Part shown: positions 21,336 through 32,904 of the stretch, in pieces
How positions within the stretch are numbered: position 1 is the first letter of the stretch
How the letters are laid out: each line of letters starts with the position of its first letter
Assembly: GCF_004193775.1 (NCBI RefSeq)
Contig: NC_041005.1
Coordinates: forward strand, 18,695,865-18,759,864
DNA length: 64,000 nucleotides
Source: Glycine soja
Taxonomy: Eukaryota; Streptophyta; Magnoliopsida; Fabales; Fabaceae
Direction of reading: 5' to 3'
Translations under genes and position numbers: made by a program
Notes under the pieces: model-generated
Databases searched by the model: none
What the model was told of the DNA's origin: nothing
The model's input: only the letters and a program-made list of their open reading frames with translations

Positions 21336-22252
21336 CTTTTGGATGTGTGAATAACCACCGTGAAAAGCTGTTTTTTCATCCGTGTAGTGAGAACCCAACG
21401 CACAAATGGTACAACACAATCGTACATAGAAACAAAATCAAAAAGAAAAAAAAAGAAACCTGGTTCGACGGCGTGGCGTGGTGGTTGGACGACACCGGTG
21501 AACGGAAGTTGGTTGGTGGTTGGAGTTCAAATAGCACTAGTGGTTATGTAAAAGAGAAGGCAGAATGTGAGAAGTCGTGTTCTCTAATTCTGTGGTTAAA
21601 TGAAATTTCAAAAAAAGAAGGGAGAAGCATGTCCGCTGGGCCGTGTCCAAATTATGGTGTCCCTGCTATGGGCCGTATACAAATTTGTCATGCCGTTTCC
21701 ATGCTGGAAACGCCATTGACGGGCGGAAGAGGCAGTTCTGTGCTTCCTAGTCATGACCATGTTGGAGAAGGAAGGAGTCATGAGTTAGTAAATGACAACA
21801 AGCACCAACAACACAAATTCAAAATCAAACATGTGCAAGTTGTTTCAGCTAAGGAAGATGGAGGATTCATCTGTGTGATGGGGATAACTAAAATTGGATT
21901 TTTGTGGTACGTTGGGGTTGAAAGCAGAGACCATTTTGAAGGTCTATGGGATATGGTATTGAGTTGTATAGGTCCCAATGGCTAAGGTAACACTTGTTAG
22001 ACCGGGATAATCACGTAACCGACTTGATAACCCAGACATCTGCTCATCATCACCAAGATTGGTGAGTCCATACCCCCAAGATTAGGCCCATGAGCCAGTT
22101 CTCGAGAACGTCATGATGATGGTACCAAGCGGGGTAATGGGTCCTAATCATTTTCCTATAATGGAGATTAGTAGATGACGTTCATTTGACCAGATATGAA
22201 TCCACATGAAGTTTAAAGTCCAAGAGCAGTTTGAAAATAGACAAAAACTTTA
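21336..22252. other. Unassigned, no supported gene
   Basis: A plus-strand frame of 212 codons (21347-21985) has no recognisable domain, skewed composition and no splice or context support, so I do not call it. The remainder is non-coding. Confidence 0.4.
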
Positions 22253-22640
22253 GGGGTTGTTTGATTTGATTGTTTTCTGTTTTCATTCTCACTCGAAATA
22301 GAAAATGATGATGGAAATGCGTTTGGTTGGATTTTTGAAGACATTTTCAATGAAAATATTTTCTCAAACGAACCAAAAATTGGAAACAATAAAATCTTGT
22401 TTTCAGTTGAAATCAGAAATCTCATTTTGGGTAAAATAAAAATGCGATGACAAATAATGTAATTTTAAGAAAATCTAAAAATACATTTCCTTTTGAAAAC
22501 GCATTTTCAGTGTTTTTATTTCTTGAAAGCAGAAAACAAGAAGTCAAACCAAACATGTTTTCAGAATTATAATCTTTTGAAAATGAAAACAATTTTTAAA
22601 AAATAAAAACAGAAAATAAAAATGCAAATCAAACACACCC
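22253..22640. mobile_element. Tourist-like MITE (PIF/Harbinger type), 388 bp
   Basis: Left end GGGGTTGTTTGATTTG and right end CAAATCAAACACACCC are imperfect inverted repeats. They are flanked by TTA at 22250-22252 and 22641-22643, the 3-bp target duplication of PIF/Harbinger elements. The interior is A/T-rich with many GAAAA/TTTTC words and no ORF, as expected of a MITE. Confidence 0.85.
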
Positions 22641-23310
22641 TTAACCTCTTGCATAATTATTTTATACTTTGAAATTTTAATGTGTGACTGGTGTAGGTAA
22701 TCCTACGAACCTTATGTGAAAGTGATTTGAGAATTAAATCACTACACTTTTCTTTTGATTGTCTTATGCTTTGCAGGTGTTCGTATGATGATACAGATGC
22801 TAGCGATGATGAACGTATATCTTCAGTATACTTCGTGGGTGATTAGATATAGATGTACTGCTCTGATCATGCCCTTTTTATTTTGTTTGTATTTATCGTG
22901 AGGGTGTAGTCAATATAATTTGTCTTGTATTTATCATGGAAGATAGTTTTACTACTTTTATTTTGAATAGTTGGATGACTTTTATAACGTGATGACGTAC
23001 TTTTAGTCTGATGGAGTTTATAACTTATGTTTAATTTCCTATGTAATATGACTTTCTCGTCGTTTATAATTATTAACTCACGCGTCATTTTATTTCTGAA
23101 AATTCACGTTAAAAGAGATTTGATTTAATAAAGAGCTAAGAAATTAACGACATTTCTTATTCTGAGTTTTTATTATTATTTTGACAAAAAAAATTACTGA
23201 CAAATTTTTAAAATAGTAAAAAAGAATCTCACTTTACTAAAATAATAAAAGTATATTTAAAATAAAATAAAACAAATTAGCATAGATTAAAGAAATATTA
23301 GAATAAAGGG
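22641..23310. other. Unassigned AT-rich stretch with a possible isolated exon
   Basis: At 22777 a good acceptor (CTTTGCAG) precedes a short open segment rich in Asp/Ser ending at TAG near 22846. It could be a terminal exon, but nothing identifies it. Otherwise non-coding. Confidence 0.3.
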
Positions 23311-24070
23311 AAATGTGATATAATGGGTATCATAGTTTGAATCATTGATGTGTGTTTAAAGTGAGAAAAAGAGAGTGTTAAGTTCTTAGGTGAGTTACTA
23401 TTCCCATTATATAGAGTGATAGTTAGCAAGTTGTTACTCAAGGTGTTAGATCTTGAGTTGTTGTCATATGAGAAGAATAGGAGTGTCCCTCACAGGTATT
23501 CATTGTGTAAACATAATCAACTTGTTACTTCTTTGTCAAATTCATGAGGGTGTGTGATTCCAAGGGTCTGGGTTTAGGGTTCAGAGAAGGGTGTCCCTCA
23601 AAGGTTGTTGTGTGCAAACATAATATGTTTAGTCTTTGTAATTGTTGAACTTAGATGTTAAGCGTAAGGTTTAAAGAAAGGTGTCTCGTAGAGGTTTTAG
23701 TGGTGCATACATAATTAGCTTTGTCTTTGTAATTGCTATTCTTAGTGGAAACTCTTAAGTTGAGACTTGAGCACTAGATGTAGGTAAGGTTGATCGAACC
23801 GATATAAAAATCATCAGTGAACTCTCTTCTAACTCTTACTCTTTTATATTGTGTTTATCTTAATTGCTTCATATCTTATATGCAATAGACGTGGGTTTAA
23901 GGTTTAGGATAATAAGATTATCTTTCTCACATAAGTTAAATAGAATTGAATATATAATTGCTTAGAATTAATGATATTGGAATATATTCAATTATTTTGG
24001 GATTAAAAGTTGGGCATGAAATGATTTAACTCAATTCACCCCCTCTTGAGTTATTGAGAACATGACTTCG
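23311..24070 (+). repeat. LTR-like sequence, probable solo LTR
   Basis: Contains three diverged sub-repeats of GTGTCCCTC/GTGTCTCGT...GTGCAAACATAAT (about 23480-23720) and ends with CTCAATTCACCCCCTC, a common 3' LTR signature of plant copia elements. Exact ends not defined. Confidence 0.4.
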
Positions 24071-24590
24071 ACGCCAAAGTTGGCGTTTGGATGAAAAATA
24101 TATGAATAAGTTAGTTGGATTTATATATGTTAAGAGTCTTTATATAGATGTTTCTCAATAGAAAAAGTTTTTAGGATTGTCAAATTTCACTTAGAGATCG
24201 GGAGCCATGTGAATAAGTAAGTGTCATTTGGTATGTAAATTCTTAAGTTCATGTTCATTTTGTATCATTCGTCTTTGCCCGATATATGTAAGTTAGTCAT
24301 AGGTGTCAACTTTGGGTGATTTAAGGTGTCTTTGACATTAAGGACTTAGTCAAAATGGGTTTAGTTGTGGAGGCAAGTGTAACCTTAGATGGGGAAAAAT
24401 CATTGTCAACAACTTGTTTCATACTTCCATTTCTAAAAATTTGGTTGGATAAAATAATTTGTATACCTACTTAATTTGATTTGTCAATGTAACAACACAA
24501 TTTTATTATTTATTTCTTAGCTAGATCTCTCCTCCATGTATCTACTCCATGCCACATGCAACATTTAAAAATTCACTTCTAATATATTTT
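24071..24590. other. AT-rich, no feature seen
   Basis: No ORF, inverted repeat or gene similarity recognised. Confidence 0.4.
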
Positions 24591-24893
24591 AAAGGGATTT
24601 CCTAATGTACATCCACTTATTTTTTAGAAGGAGGACATTAGAAAATTATAACTACAAGTCTACAACTAATTTTAAAATACACTAAGGTATAGCTTACTAA
24701 TATACTTCTTCTAAAAAAATAAGTAGGTGTGCATTAGCAAATACTTGAGGGATTTGCTAAAGTAACACACTTATTTCTTAGAAAGAGTGTGCTAGCAAAC
24801 TATAACTACAATTGATCTTAAAATGCATCTAGGTGTAGGTTACTAACGCACTCTTTCTGAAAAAAAACACGTGGGTATATGTTCACAAATCCC
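24591..24893. repeat. Two adjacent foldback (MITE-like) elements
   Basis: The first, about 24591-24744, has arms AAGGGATTTCCTAATGTAC and (reversed) GTATTTGCTAATGCACACC, continuing into TACTTATTTTTTTAGAAG. The second, about 24748-24893, has arms AGGGATTTGCTAAAGTAAC and (reversed) TAGGGATTTGTGAACATA, continuing into CAGAAAGAGTGC. The two are also about 60-70% alike as direct copies. No target duplication was resolved between them, so a tandem duplication or one compound element is possible. Confidence 0.65.
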
Positions 24894-26100
24894 TATTTTA
24901 AAATTCAGAGAAATGAGACATACATGACCTATGTCTTTTCACGTACTTTGTTGTTCACAACAGTGTGTTGAGGAAAGAAAACATTAAAAATCAAATATAA
25001 TTGCAAGGATGAGCTCGAATAGATGGAGTAGAAAACATTGGAGTTTGTCAAAGAAGAAGAAGCAAACGACACAAATTGCAACAAACCAAGACTCACGATC
25101 TGGACTAGAGCAAAGCGATCAATGGCTTGTTCACTTTCACGGAGTAACATGCATTTTGAACCAATGAAAACCCGTAAACTACTAGTTTTGTTTGATTTAT
25201 CGGTTTTCTAGCTAGCTTTTTGTCGGTCCAGTTTTAGGGGTCATCTAGACAATAGGCCGATTCTCAGCTCAACCAGTCAAACCAACCAGTCCAGTCTGAT
25301 TTTCACAACAATTATAAAACAATACCAAAAAACGTCTTACATAAAAAGATATTTGGTATTATATAGTAACAAGATAATTAGCATATCGAAATTAGTTAAC
25401 TAAATATTGACAATTAGTATATCAAAATTAAACTCATTCAATAAATGAATTACTCTACAACCTGGTTGCATACTATTTTTATACAATTTTTGCATTAAAA
25501 AAATATAAAAAAAGATTTTTTTTTTCTTTTTTTTTATTTTGACAATTCTTTTCATTGAAACTAATGTGCTTTAGAAACAAGAAAAAAAAAGTCTTTTGTA
25601 TATGAGGGTGATAAAAAAAATTTGACCTGTTGGAATCGGAAAATAGTATAAGAAGATTTACAATACTTGTGTAGCATATTCAACCAACTGAGTTAAATCC
25701 ATTGATTATTACAATAGTAATTTGTAATTACATTTTAAATTCTAACCTTTTATTTTATTCTCAAGATAGGAATCAAACCATGGTCGTAAACTTTCTCTGT
25801 GTTCCAAGATGGGAATCAAATCATGGTCGTAAGAGGGTGAGATGGCTATTTCGAAATAGGTGTGTTGATTAAGAATTGTGTTACATAATAATACTAATAG
25901 CCACTGTCAAGCACATCAATTGTGCCAAAACTCAAGTAATATCAAGACCAATATGTTCTCAATGTGGCTATTTGAATTCTTAAAATCCAGATTTGTAGAG
26001 GGTATTGTGAGACTTGACAACCGTAGGAGAAATTAATGTCCAACAACTCCCAAAAGACTCCGGTGGACAAAAATATCACTGTACCAGGCACCCCTCTCTG
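24894..26100. other. AT-rich intergenic DNA
   Basis: Includes a 50-bp direct duplication with the word GGAATCAAACCATGGTCGTA at about 25771 and a near copy at about 25812. No gene recognised. Several poly-A/poly-T runs. Confidence 0.4.
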
Positions 26101-26109
26101 GAACAACTC

Positions 26110-26380
26110 TTCCAGAATAACTATTTCAGAATATAGTTTTTCGTATTCCGTAATAACTATTTCGGATTAGGTTTCCGAAGTGCTTATTCTATTTCATAAT
26201 AGCTATTCTGGAAAAGTATCTTATTCCTCTTCGGAATGACTATTTCAGAGTAGGATTCGTTTTCAAAGTAGCTATTCTGAAATATAGTTTTTCATATTCG
26301 AAAATAGCTATTTCGGAATGTAGGTTTTCGTATTCCATAATGGCTATTCCAGAAACGTATCATATTCCAAAATAGGCGAT
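26110..26380. repeat. 36-bp array with palindromic core AATAGCTATT
   Basis: Seven cores (consensus TTCnGAATAGCTATTCnGAA, self-complementary) have CTATT at 26121, 26158, 26203, 26240, 26272, 26308 and 26344, spacings 37,45,37,32,36,36. An isolated related word occurs at about 25843. An open minus-strand frame enters the array but has no protein signature. A run of 13 C (26521-26533) lies just beyond. Confidence 0.75.
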
Positions 26381-26758
26381 AGGACCTCCCTTCCTTCTTC
26401 AAACTTAAACCCCAGTCGTCAAGCCAATGTGTGTCGCGTCTACACCTCTGCATCATCGTGCACCACCTTCTCACCAAGCCCAACCACCACCATTGTCGTT
26501 CTAACATAGTTTCCAGGAGACCCCCCCCCCCCTTTCCTTCATTATTGTCCATCTCCTAACTCTTCTCAACAAGCCCAACTTCCACCATCGACGACCGCAA
26601 CATCACCGCCAAGAGGACCATGACACCACGTTTCTATTAGATGGTAAAAGAGGACGACAACACAAGATTTGGATACCTAAACCTTGGGCGATGCCGCATT
26701 CATATTCCAAAAGAGAGAATGCTTGGGTGGCAGAGGGGAGTGGGAGAGGTGTTAGGGC

Positions 26759-28334
26759 TAGAGTCGTCAAAATGGGTTCCGGCCCGTGGACCAGCCTGAC
26801 CCACTATGGGCTAGAGGTGGGTTGGGCTCAATTTTTTAAAAAAATCGGTATCGGCAACTTTTCAGCCCGGTCCACTTAGCCCGTGGGTTAGGTGGGCTCA
26901 ACTCGTGGGTTGGTGAGCCAGCCCGTCAACCCACCAAATTTAAATAATATATTATTTTATTTTATTATTATTATAAATTTATAATTGTTAAGAAATTAAA
27001 TTTTTATTTTATAGCTAGCAACCCAATTGACAATTCACATTCAGTAATAGAGCAAGCCCAAACAATAGCAAAGCCTAATTGAATGAGCAATTGTTAATTT
27101 ATGGTCTGCAACACAACTACGCAAAGTCTGCACCTTTCTTAATTTCTTTGCAACCTAAAGCACGGCAACGAGCCAACAAAAGTTACGAAACCTAAATCCC
27201 TAGTAGTGCGAATTGTGAAAATTGATCTGGCGGCACCTCCACCATACGAGCCCGTCACCACGGCACCGACCTTCCTCTTCCACCTCGTTTCAGTCGTTTG
27301 TGACGTCGTTGTGATCGACCTCCAAAACGGTAATTTCTCTCCTATTTTCATGCTTTTAATTTCTTTCCTTTTATTTGTTAAATGTTAATTATTCTTGATG
27401 TATTGAATCTAAGTTGAATGGCTTCTAACTATGAACCGAGTTGAATCCGAGTTTAATTTCTTTCCTTTTCTTTGTTAACTACATGTGCATTAGATTGATG
27501 GAAATGGCTTCTAAAACTGTAAATCGAGTTGACTCTGTTGATGATATTGAGTTTATGGAAGATGAGGAAGAAGTCAGGTTGAACCTAAACCAAATACAAA
27601 AGAGAAAAGAAGTGACAATGATGAAAAAGAGAGTAAAAAAGTTAAGGTTTGCACGTAATGCATGTGGGCAACAACATGTAATTGGTGGGAGTAAAGTAGG
27701 TATTTCACATTTATTTTATGTTAAGCTCTTGTGTAAAAAGAAAGCTAAATTTCATGATGTGGGTGGAATGATAATTGATCATTAGTAATTGGTGGGAGTA
27801 AAGTAGGTACTTCACATTTATTACATTTCTTTTTCCATCATTTTTAGTTTGTTATTGGTGTGTTGTTTTATTTATTTGACTTATTAATGATATTATTTTT
27901 TTTTGGTCTTTGTAGATGAAATTAATGGTGATGTTGAGAAAGAAGAAGTTGTTCTAGATTTCACAGTCTATGACTCTAATGTTTAATTTCAATAATTTAG
28001 AAGTTTATTTTTTATGACATTTAAATTTCAATTATATTAATGTTGAATGTTTATTTTGAAGACTTCAATCACTTTAATATTAAATGTTTGGATTTGATTT
28101 AGTTTGATTTTTATATTGGATTTTATTTTAAGTTGTTTAGAATAATTTTTTTTTTACAAAAAAAAAGCAGAAAAGTGGGTCAGTCCGCATAACCCACCAA
28201 CCCGTGGTGGGCCAGGCCGGGCTGACATTTTGTTAGCCCACACAAAAGTGGGCCGAGCTGGGCTAGTCCACTTTTAGCTCAACCCGTTGCGGGCCAGCCC
28301 ACGTGGGCCGGGCTGGCCCGTTTTGACAGCTCTA
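26759..28334 (+). mobile_element. Non-autonomous hAT transposon, 1576 bp
   Basis: Ends are TAGAGTCGTCAAAATGGG and CCCGTTTTGACAGCTCTA, near-perfect inverted repeats. They are flanked by an exact 8-bp duplication GTTAGGGC (26751-26758 and 28335-28342), diagnostic of the hAT superfamily. Subterminal regions (26780-26940 and 28170-28320) are packed with GGGCC/GGCCC-type words in both orientations, likely transposase-binding sites. The interior has two pieces of a transposase gene with the catalytic middle missing. Confidence 0.92.
27498..27986 (+). pseudogene. hAT transposase, N- and C-terminal remnants
   Basis: ATG 27498 opens MEMASKTVNRVDSVDDIEF, an acidic then Lys-rich N-terminus, running to a stop at 27783. 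After an acceptor-like TTTGTAG, 27916-27986 encodes INGDVEKEEVVLDFTVYDSN plus stop, which I read as the transposase C-terminus. The BED zinc finger is not evident, and the RNase-H-like catalytic core and dimerisation domain are missing. Confidence 0.55.
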
Positions 28335-28342
28335 GTTAGGGC

Positions 28343-28896
28343 TGAGGGTATTTTTTGCCATTAAAGCTTTTTGGAAGGTGTAGGATTCATATTAGGAGGT
28401 GTAAGATACAAATGCCAAGGATTGTTGCATGAAAGGTGACTTGGTCCAGCATCATCCTCCTTTTTCTTCTTCAACCCTACCCTTCATCATACCAAAAATT
28501 GTGGTTTAGGATCCACAAGGATTGGTTGACATAGACTTCTTGATACCATATCCATTCTCAAACACTTACTCTACATGCATGATTTATTATGCGTGTGCAT
28601 CTAACATCAACAGTTGATTTTCTAATCTGCGACTGAAATTATTACTCTATTATCTAAAGTGAATTCCTAACTTCAGTGAAGCCCGATCCATTCTTTTAAA
28701 ACTGCTCTCAGAATTTCATCAAATAACTTATCTTTCTGAAAAAAGGTTTTCAAATATACTTTCTAAAATAGCTTTGAACACAAAAAAAAAAAAAAAAAAG
28801 ACACTCAACCACACCCTATGTAATCCTGATAAGAAATATCTTTCCTAAAATAAATGTCACTAATCTTTTTTATCATTGCCCCCTACAAATATTTAG
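28343..28896. other. Downstream flank of the Nudix gene
   Basis: Probable 3' untranslated and intergenic sequence for the minus-strand gene ending at 28897. A run of about 18 A lies at 28782-28799. A minus-strand AATAAA-like signal is not clear. Confidence 0.4.
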
Positions 28897-29154
28897 TCAG
28901 TTCAGGCTTGATCCTCCCTTGCACTCCTCATGCCATTTACAGAAACAATGCAGGGCATCCCTCATCCATGCATGTCGACAGTTTGCTAGTGCCTCTGATA
29001 CAGCCACCCAACTCCTTTTTCTGGTGCTTTGCTCAGGCCATGACTCAAGTTCCTCTTTCACAAACAATGCAAACATTGCTGCTTTGCATAAACCTTCTGG
29101 ACTACACTCATCTTGGAGGGTCTTACTCCTAAATTCATAGTACCCAAGAAAATC
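28897..29154 (-). pseudogene. Nudix gene exon 4 and stop
   Basis: Acceptor TTGGTTTCAG; opens DFLGYYEFRSKTLQDE and runs 85 codons uninterrupted to TGA at 28899-28897. FVKEELESWPEQ, SWVAVSEAL and CRHAWMRDAL are family landmarks. No damage in this exon. Confidence 0.88.
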
Positions 29155-29697
29155 CTGAAACCAAGTAACCTAAATATTAATCATCAGTTTGCATTCATCC
29201 ATCCAAATGAAAACACAAAAATGAAACATAAAACATCCAGCAGCCTCGGATTCAGTTAAATTGAAAAAAAAATCAAGAGACAAGGGTATTTGAAGGATAG
29301 CAATTTTTCAAGAACCCGCCAAACTCATCATAGATGACTTCAAAACCAATGCAATACCACTGACTTTTGCTCAAAATGAAGCAGCAAATGAGTCAATTAT
29401 GTGCTAATATTCTATATTATTTTAGGTACAAATTTTGCTAACTTGTTCCCTAATTCTTGTTTCTTACGTGTTAATGTGGCCTCAACTGGTTGCACATAGA
29501 TGCAAAGTTAACTCAAATTATTTATCTTTTTGCAAAATTTTGTAGTTATCTTCCGGTTTTCATATATGACGATGTGAGAACATGATTTGGTTTTCACATA
29601 AGCTTCCTAGACTCCTCCAAGAAGTTCACATGTAACACATGACAATGTTACAGAAGAAAATGTTAAATTAGTTCAATTAAGTGGAGAAGATTTTTAC

Positions 29698-29782
29698 CAT
29701 TAGGTCTCCTCGAACTCCTGCTTCTTCAATAGCTTCTCTAACTGCAGCCTCCTCAACAGTTTCATCATTCTCCCAACCTCCC
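29698..29782 (-). pseudogene. Nudix gene exon 3 (Nudix box), frameshifted
   Basis: Acceptor TATTAAAG, donor GTAAAAATC. 85 nt where 84 are needed. GAT GAA is followed by an extra A before ACTGTTGAGG; ignoring it restores the Nudix signature GX5EX7REUXEEXGU with all its acidic metal ligands. As read, the frame gives Asn-Cys-stop. Confidence 0.85.
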
Positions 29783-31060
29783 TTTAATAGCAAAGCAAAA
29801 TCAATTAAATCAGAAAATGAGATCTCAAATACAGCTGATGTCAATGACATTAATTTAGAAAAACAAATCCTTCCTTGCTATGAAGTTGCAGACAATTTAT
29901 TGTGAATCAGTAAAATCTTTTTCAACAGCATATTGATCAATTTAATAAAGGTGTCTCATCGATATCTTCAATATAGGTTGTTACAACAAATTTACAGTAA
30001 GTGTCAAGAATTATTCAAGAGCCTAAAACTTGGCCTTTAAGTGTGCAATATAAGGCACCTGATTTCTTGTATTGTTTAAATTAGGACAGAAATTTCTGAA
30101 CCTTATTCACTTGGTATATCTCTCAAATTAGTGGAGTCACCAATGAAATGTCTCTGGTTAAAGCTACAGGAACATTAAAGTTCTCTTAAAGATATGCCTG
30201 ACGCCTAAAGGTTGAAAGCAGGGTGGGTTCTCCTGAAAACATGCAAACTGGTTATGACAGCTACCTACATGCCACCCACACATTCACAAGGTGAACGTAA
30301 ACCATTTATGCACATGACAAGAACTGTCTGTATTGCATTAAATATGTGAAACAGAAAGATATAAGGCTTGCACTTTCTTTCCTTTATCCAAAGAGGCCAT
30401 TATGAATAGTGTCAAAAAACACAATAACAACCAATGATAACTTCCACATACAACAAGAACATGAATAATTGAAAGGAAACAAACTACATCAGTTTTGCTC
30501 AATATACAGTTTTAGTGGGAATCTTATATGACCGTTGTAGTTTTTGACACAAGAAATCTAATGGATTTACATCCTCTGGTGCCACAGGACCATCCTGCTA
30601 GAGAGATAGACACAAATCTTAATTTTGCAGACTCCCACCATGAAATAGGCAAAACAAATTATGCCTATATTTCTCTAACAGGACTGTATCCTGTTTTTGA
30701 GCAAGAGAGGATATAAATTCAAAGTTAATGTACCTGTCATCCCAAAATAGGTTTGAAATGTTTTCATTAACAAATAACAACAGTATACACAACATGACTA
30801 GGAAGTTGATGCCAAACTTACACCAGGATGTGTGCTTATGTTTCTTAACAATGTTTTTTTTTTTATAAATATCATAAGAATTTAATAATAAATTATTCTG
30901 CATCATAGCTGTTTTAGATATTCTGATCCTTCCAAAACTAATGAATGTATCAGAAAATTCTAGATGAATCATTAGTTGCAAGTGCAGTGCACAAGTAATA
31001 ACTCAGTAAAATAATACAAACACAATGTATATTTTTTTTACTAACATTAATACCTTTGGA
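29783..31060 (-). other. Nudix intron 2, part between exon 3 and the LINE
   Basis: Non-coding AT-rich intron sequence. 31043-31060 is one copy of the LINE target duplication. Confidence 0.6.
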
Positions 31061-32784
31061 GTTTTGAACTTGCGTCCGGGCTTAAAATAAACTTTGCAAA
31101 AAGCTGTTTTATGGCATTTGGAAAATCTGACCAGTGGACTAAAGAAGCAGCTGATCACTTGAATTGCAGTATTATGACCTTGCCTTTTATTTATCTGTGC
31201 ATTCCTATTGGGGCAAACCCAAGGCATAATGAGCTGTGGGATCCAGTTGTTAGAAAGTGTGAGAGAAAGATATCTACATGGAAACAAAGATGTCTGTCCT
31301 TTGGGGGGAGAGTGATCCTTATACAGTCCACCCTATCATCTATCCCAATCTATTTTCTTTCTTTTTTCAGGTTACCTAGCAAGACAGCGGCGAAACTGAT
31401 CAAAATTCAGCGAAGGTTCCTATGGGGAGGAGGTTCGGATCAAAGGAAGATAGCCTGGGTGAAGTGGGAATCAGTTTGCTTACCAAAAGAAAAGGGAGGA
31501 CTGGGTATAAAAGATGTTAGGACGTTCAACAAAGCATTACTTGGCAAATGGCGGTGGGATATGTTTCACCATAACAAAGAGCTATGGGCCAGAATATTGG
31601 AGTCTAAGTATGGCGGGTGGAGATCATTGCTAGAAGGAAAAAGAGGCACTAATGAGTCACTGTGGTGGCAGGACCTAATGACAGTACTTCAAGAAAATCA
31701 GCTGAATAATGCTCTGGAAACTGGATCAACATGGAAAGTGGGGAGTGGGGATAAAATCAAATTTTGGGAAGACTGCTGGTCTAGTAATGGATTAGCATTA
31801 ATGCTGAAATATCCTAGGTTGTATCAGATATCACGCCAGCAGCATACACTCATTCAGCAAGTGGGTAGCTTTTCTGAAACAAAATGGGAATGGAAGTTTG
31901 CATGGAGAAGGTCTTTATTTGACAACGAAGTCGACTCTGCTGTTGAATTTATGCAGGAGATTTCTCAGGTGGAAGTCCAGCAACAAGCCCCTGACCTATG
32001 GGTGTGGAAGCATGAGCCTAATGGCCATTACTCCACAAGGAGTGTTTATAATCTGCTGCAGGGTGATTCAGAGGATGAAAATCAGGATGGGGCACTTCAT
32101 GACCTATGGATGCTAAAGATACCAGCTAAGGTCTCATTCTTTGCATGGAGGCTAATTCGTGATCGTTTACCAACTAAAGCTAACCTTCGAAGGAGACAGG
32201 TAGAGCTGGAAGACAGCATGTGTCCTTTCTGCAGAAATAAGGAGGAAGATGCATCCCATATATTTTTTGACTGCAGAGCAACACAACCTTTGTGGTGGGA
32301 ATCCCAATCATGGGTTCAAACCTTGGGGGTGCACTCTATAATTCCAAGACAACACTTTATGCAGCATGTCAATGGGAGGCCCGGAACAAAGACATACAAT
32401 AGATGGAAGAGCTAGTGGATAGCCCTGACCTGGTCTATTTGGCAGCAAAGGAATATGGTCATCTTCCGAAATGAACCATTCAATGGAGCCAAGCTGCTGG
32501 AGGGTGCACTGTTTCTGCTCTGGACGTGGCTCAGAGCTAAGGAGAAAGACTTTTCTATACACTTTAATCAGTGGTCTAGCAACCTAATAGATGTTTTCTG
32601 TAATTAGGATAGCAAGCCAGCTGAGGGTTATGTACATCTATCTATATTAATTAATCTGGATTCTATCAGCCTGTAGTCAGCCTGAGCTTTGAATCCAGTA
32701 GTAAATCTAGAGCTATGCTGTATATTTAGTACCTCTGGTAATTCTATCTATATATATCTACCTTTGCTGACCAAAAAAAAAAAA
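31061..32784 (+). mobile_element. 5'-truncated LINE inserted at the Nudix exon 2 donor
   Basis: Flanked by an exact 18-bp duplication AACATTAATACCTTTGGA (31043-31060; 32785-32802) and ending TTTGCTGACC plus an A tract, the hallmarks of target-primed reverse transcription. The body begins inside ORF2, just downstream of the RT catalytic motif. It is the same family as the LINE at 38378-44378: same 3' end TTTGCTGACC-A(n) and closely similar ORF2 C-terminus. It lies antisense to the Nudix gene. Confidence 0.93.
31111..32607 (+). pseudogene. LINE ORF2 C-terminal part (RT thumb/linker and zf-RVT)
   Basis: Starts after the RT active site with FGKSDQW..., LPFIYLCIPIGANPRHNELW, FGGRVILIQSTLSSIPIYFL and GGLGIKDVRTFNKALLGKWR. 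It then has the zinc-binding RT-associated domain (KVSFFAWRLIRDRLPTKANL; CPFCRNKEEDASHIFFDC). One in-frame TAG interrupts it at 32413-32415, after which the frame continues to the natural stop at 32607. It lacks the APE endonuclease and YADD and cannot mobilise itself. Confidence 0.88.
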
Positions 32785-32795
32785 AACATTAATAC

Positions 32796-32904
32796 CTTTG
32801 GAAACAAAAGACCTGGTCCACTAGTCGAATTAATCATAAGCACTTCAACAATCTTCTCGGAACAAGAGTCTCCACAGTCATCTTTATACCTAAATGGAAC
32901 ACAC
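32796..32904 (-). pseudogene. Nudix gene exon 2
   Basis: Acceptor TGTTGCAG, donor GTATTAATG; 109 nt. Encodes CVPFRYKDDCGDS...KIVEVLMINSTSGPGLLFPK, the strand-rich part before the Nudix box. The donor lies inside the target duplication of the LINE at 31061-32784. Confidence 0.85.

Noticed and set aside
21347..21985. Plus-strand open frame of 212 codons
   Set aside because: No domain, low-complexity start, no splice or promoter context; lies in repeat-like DNA.
30528..30981. Short open frames in Nudix intron 2 as an extra exon
   Set aside because: Exon 2 to exon 3 phases already agree with family order; no family residues or splice sites there.
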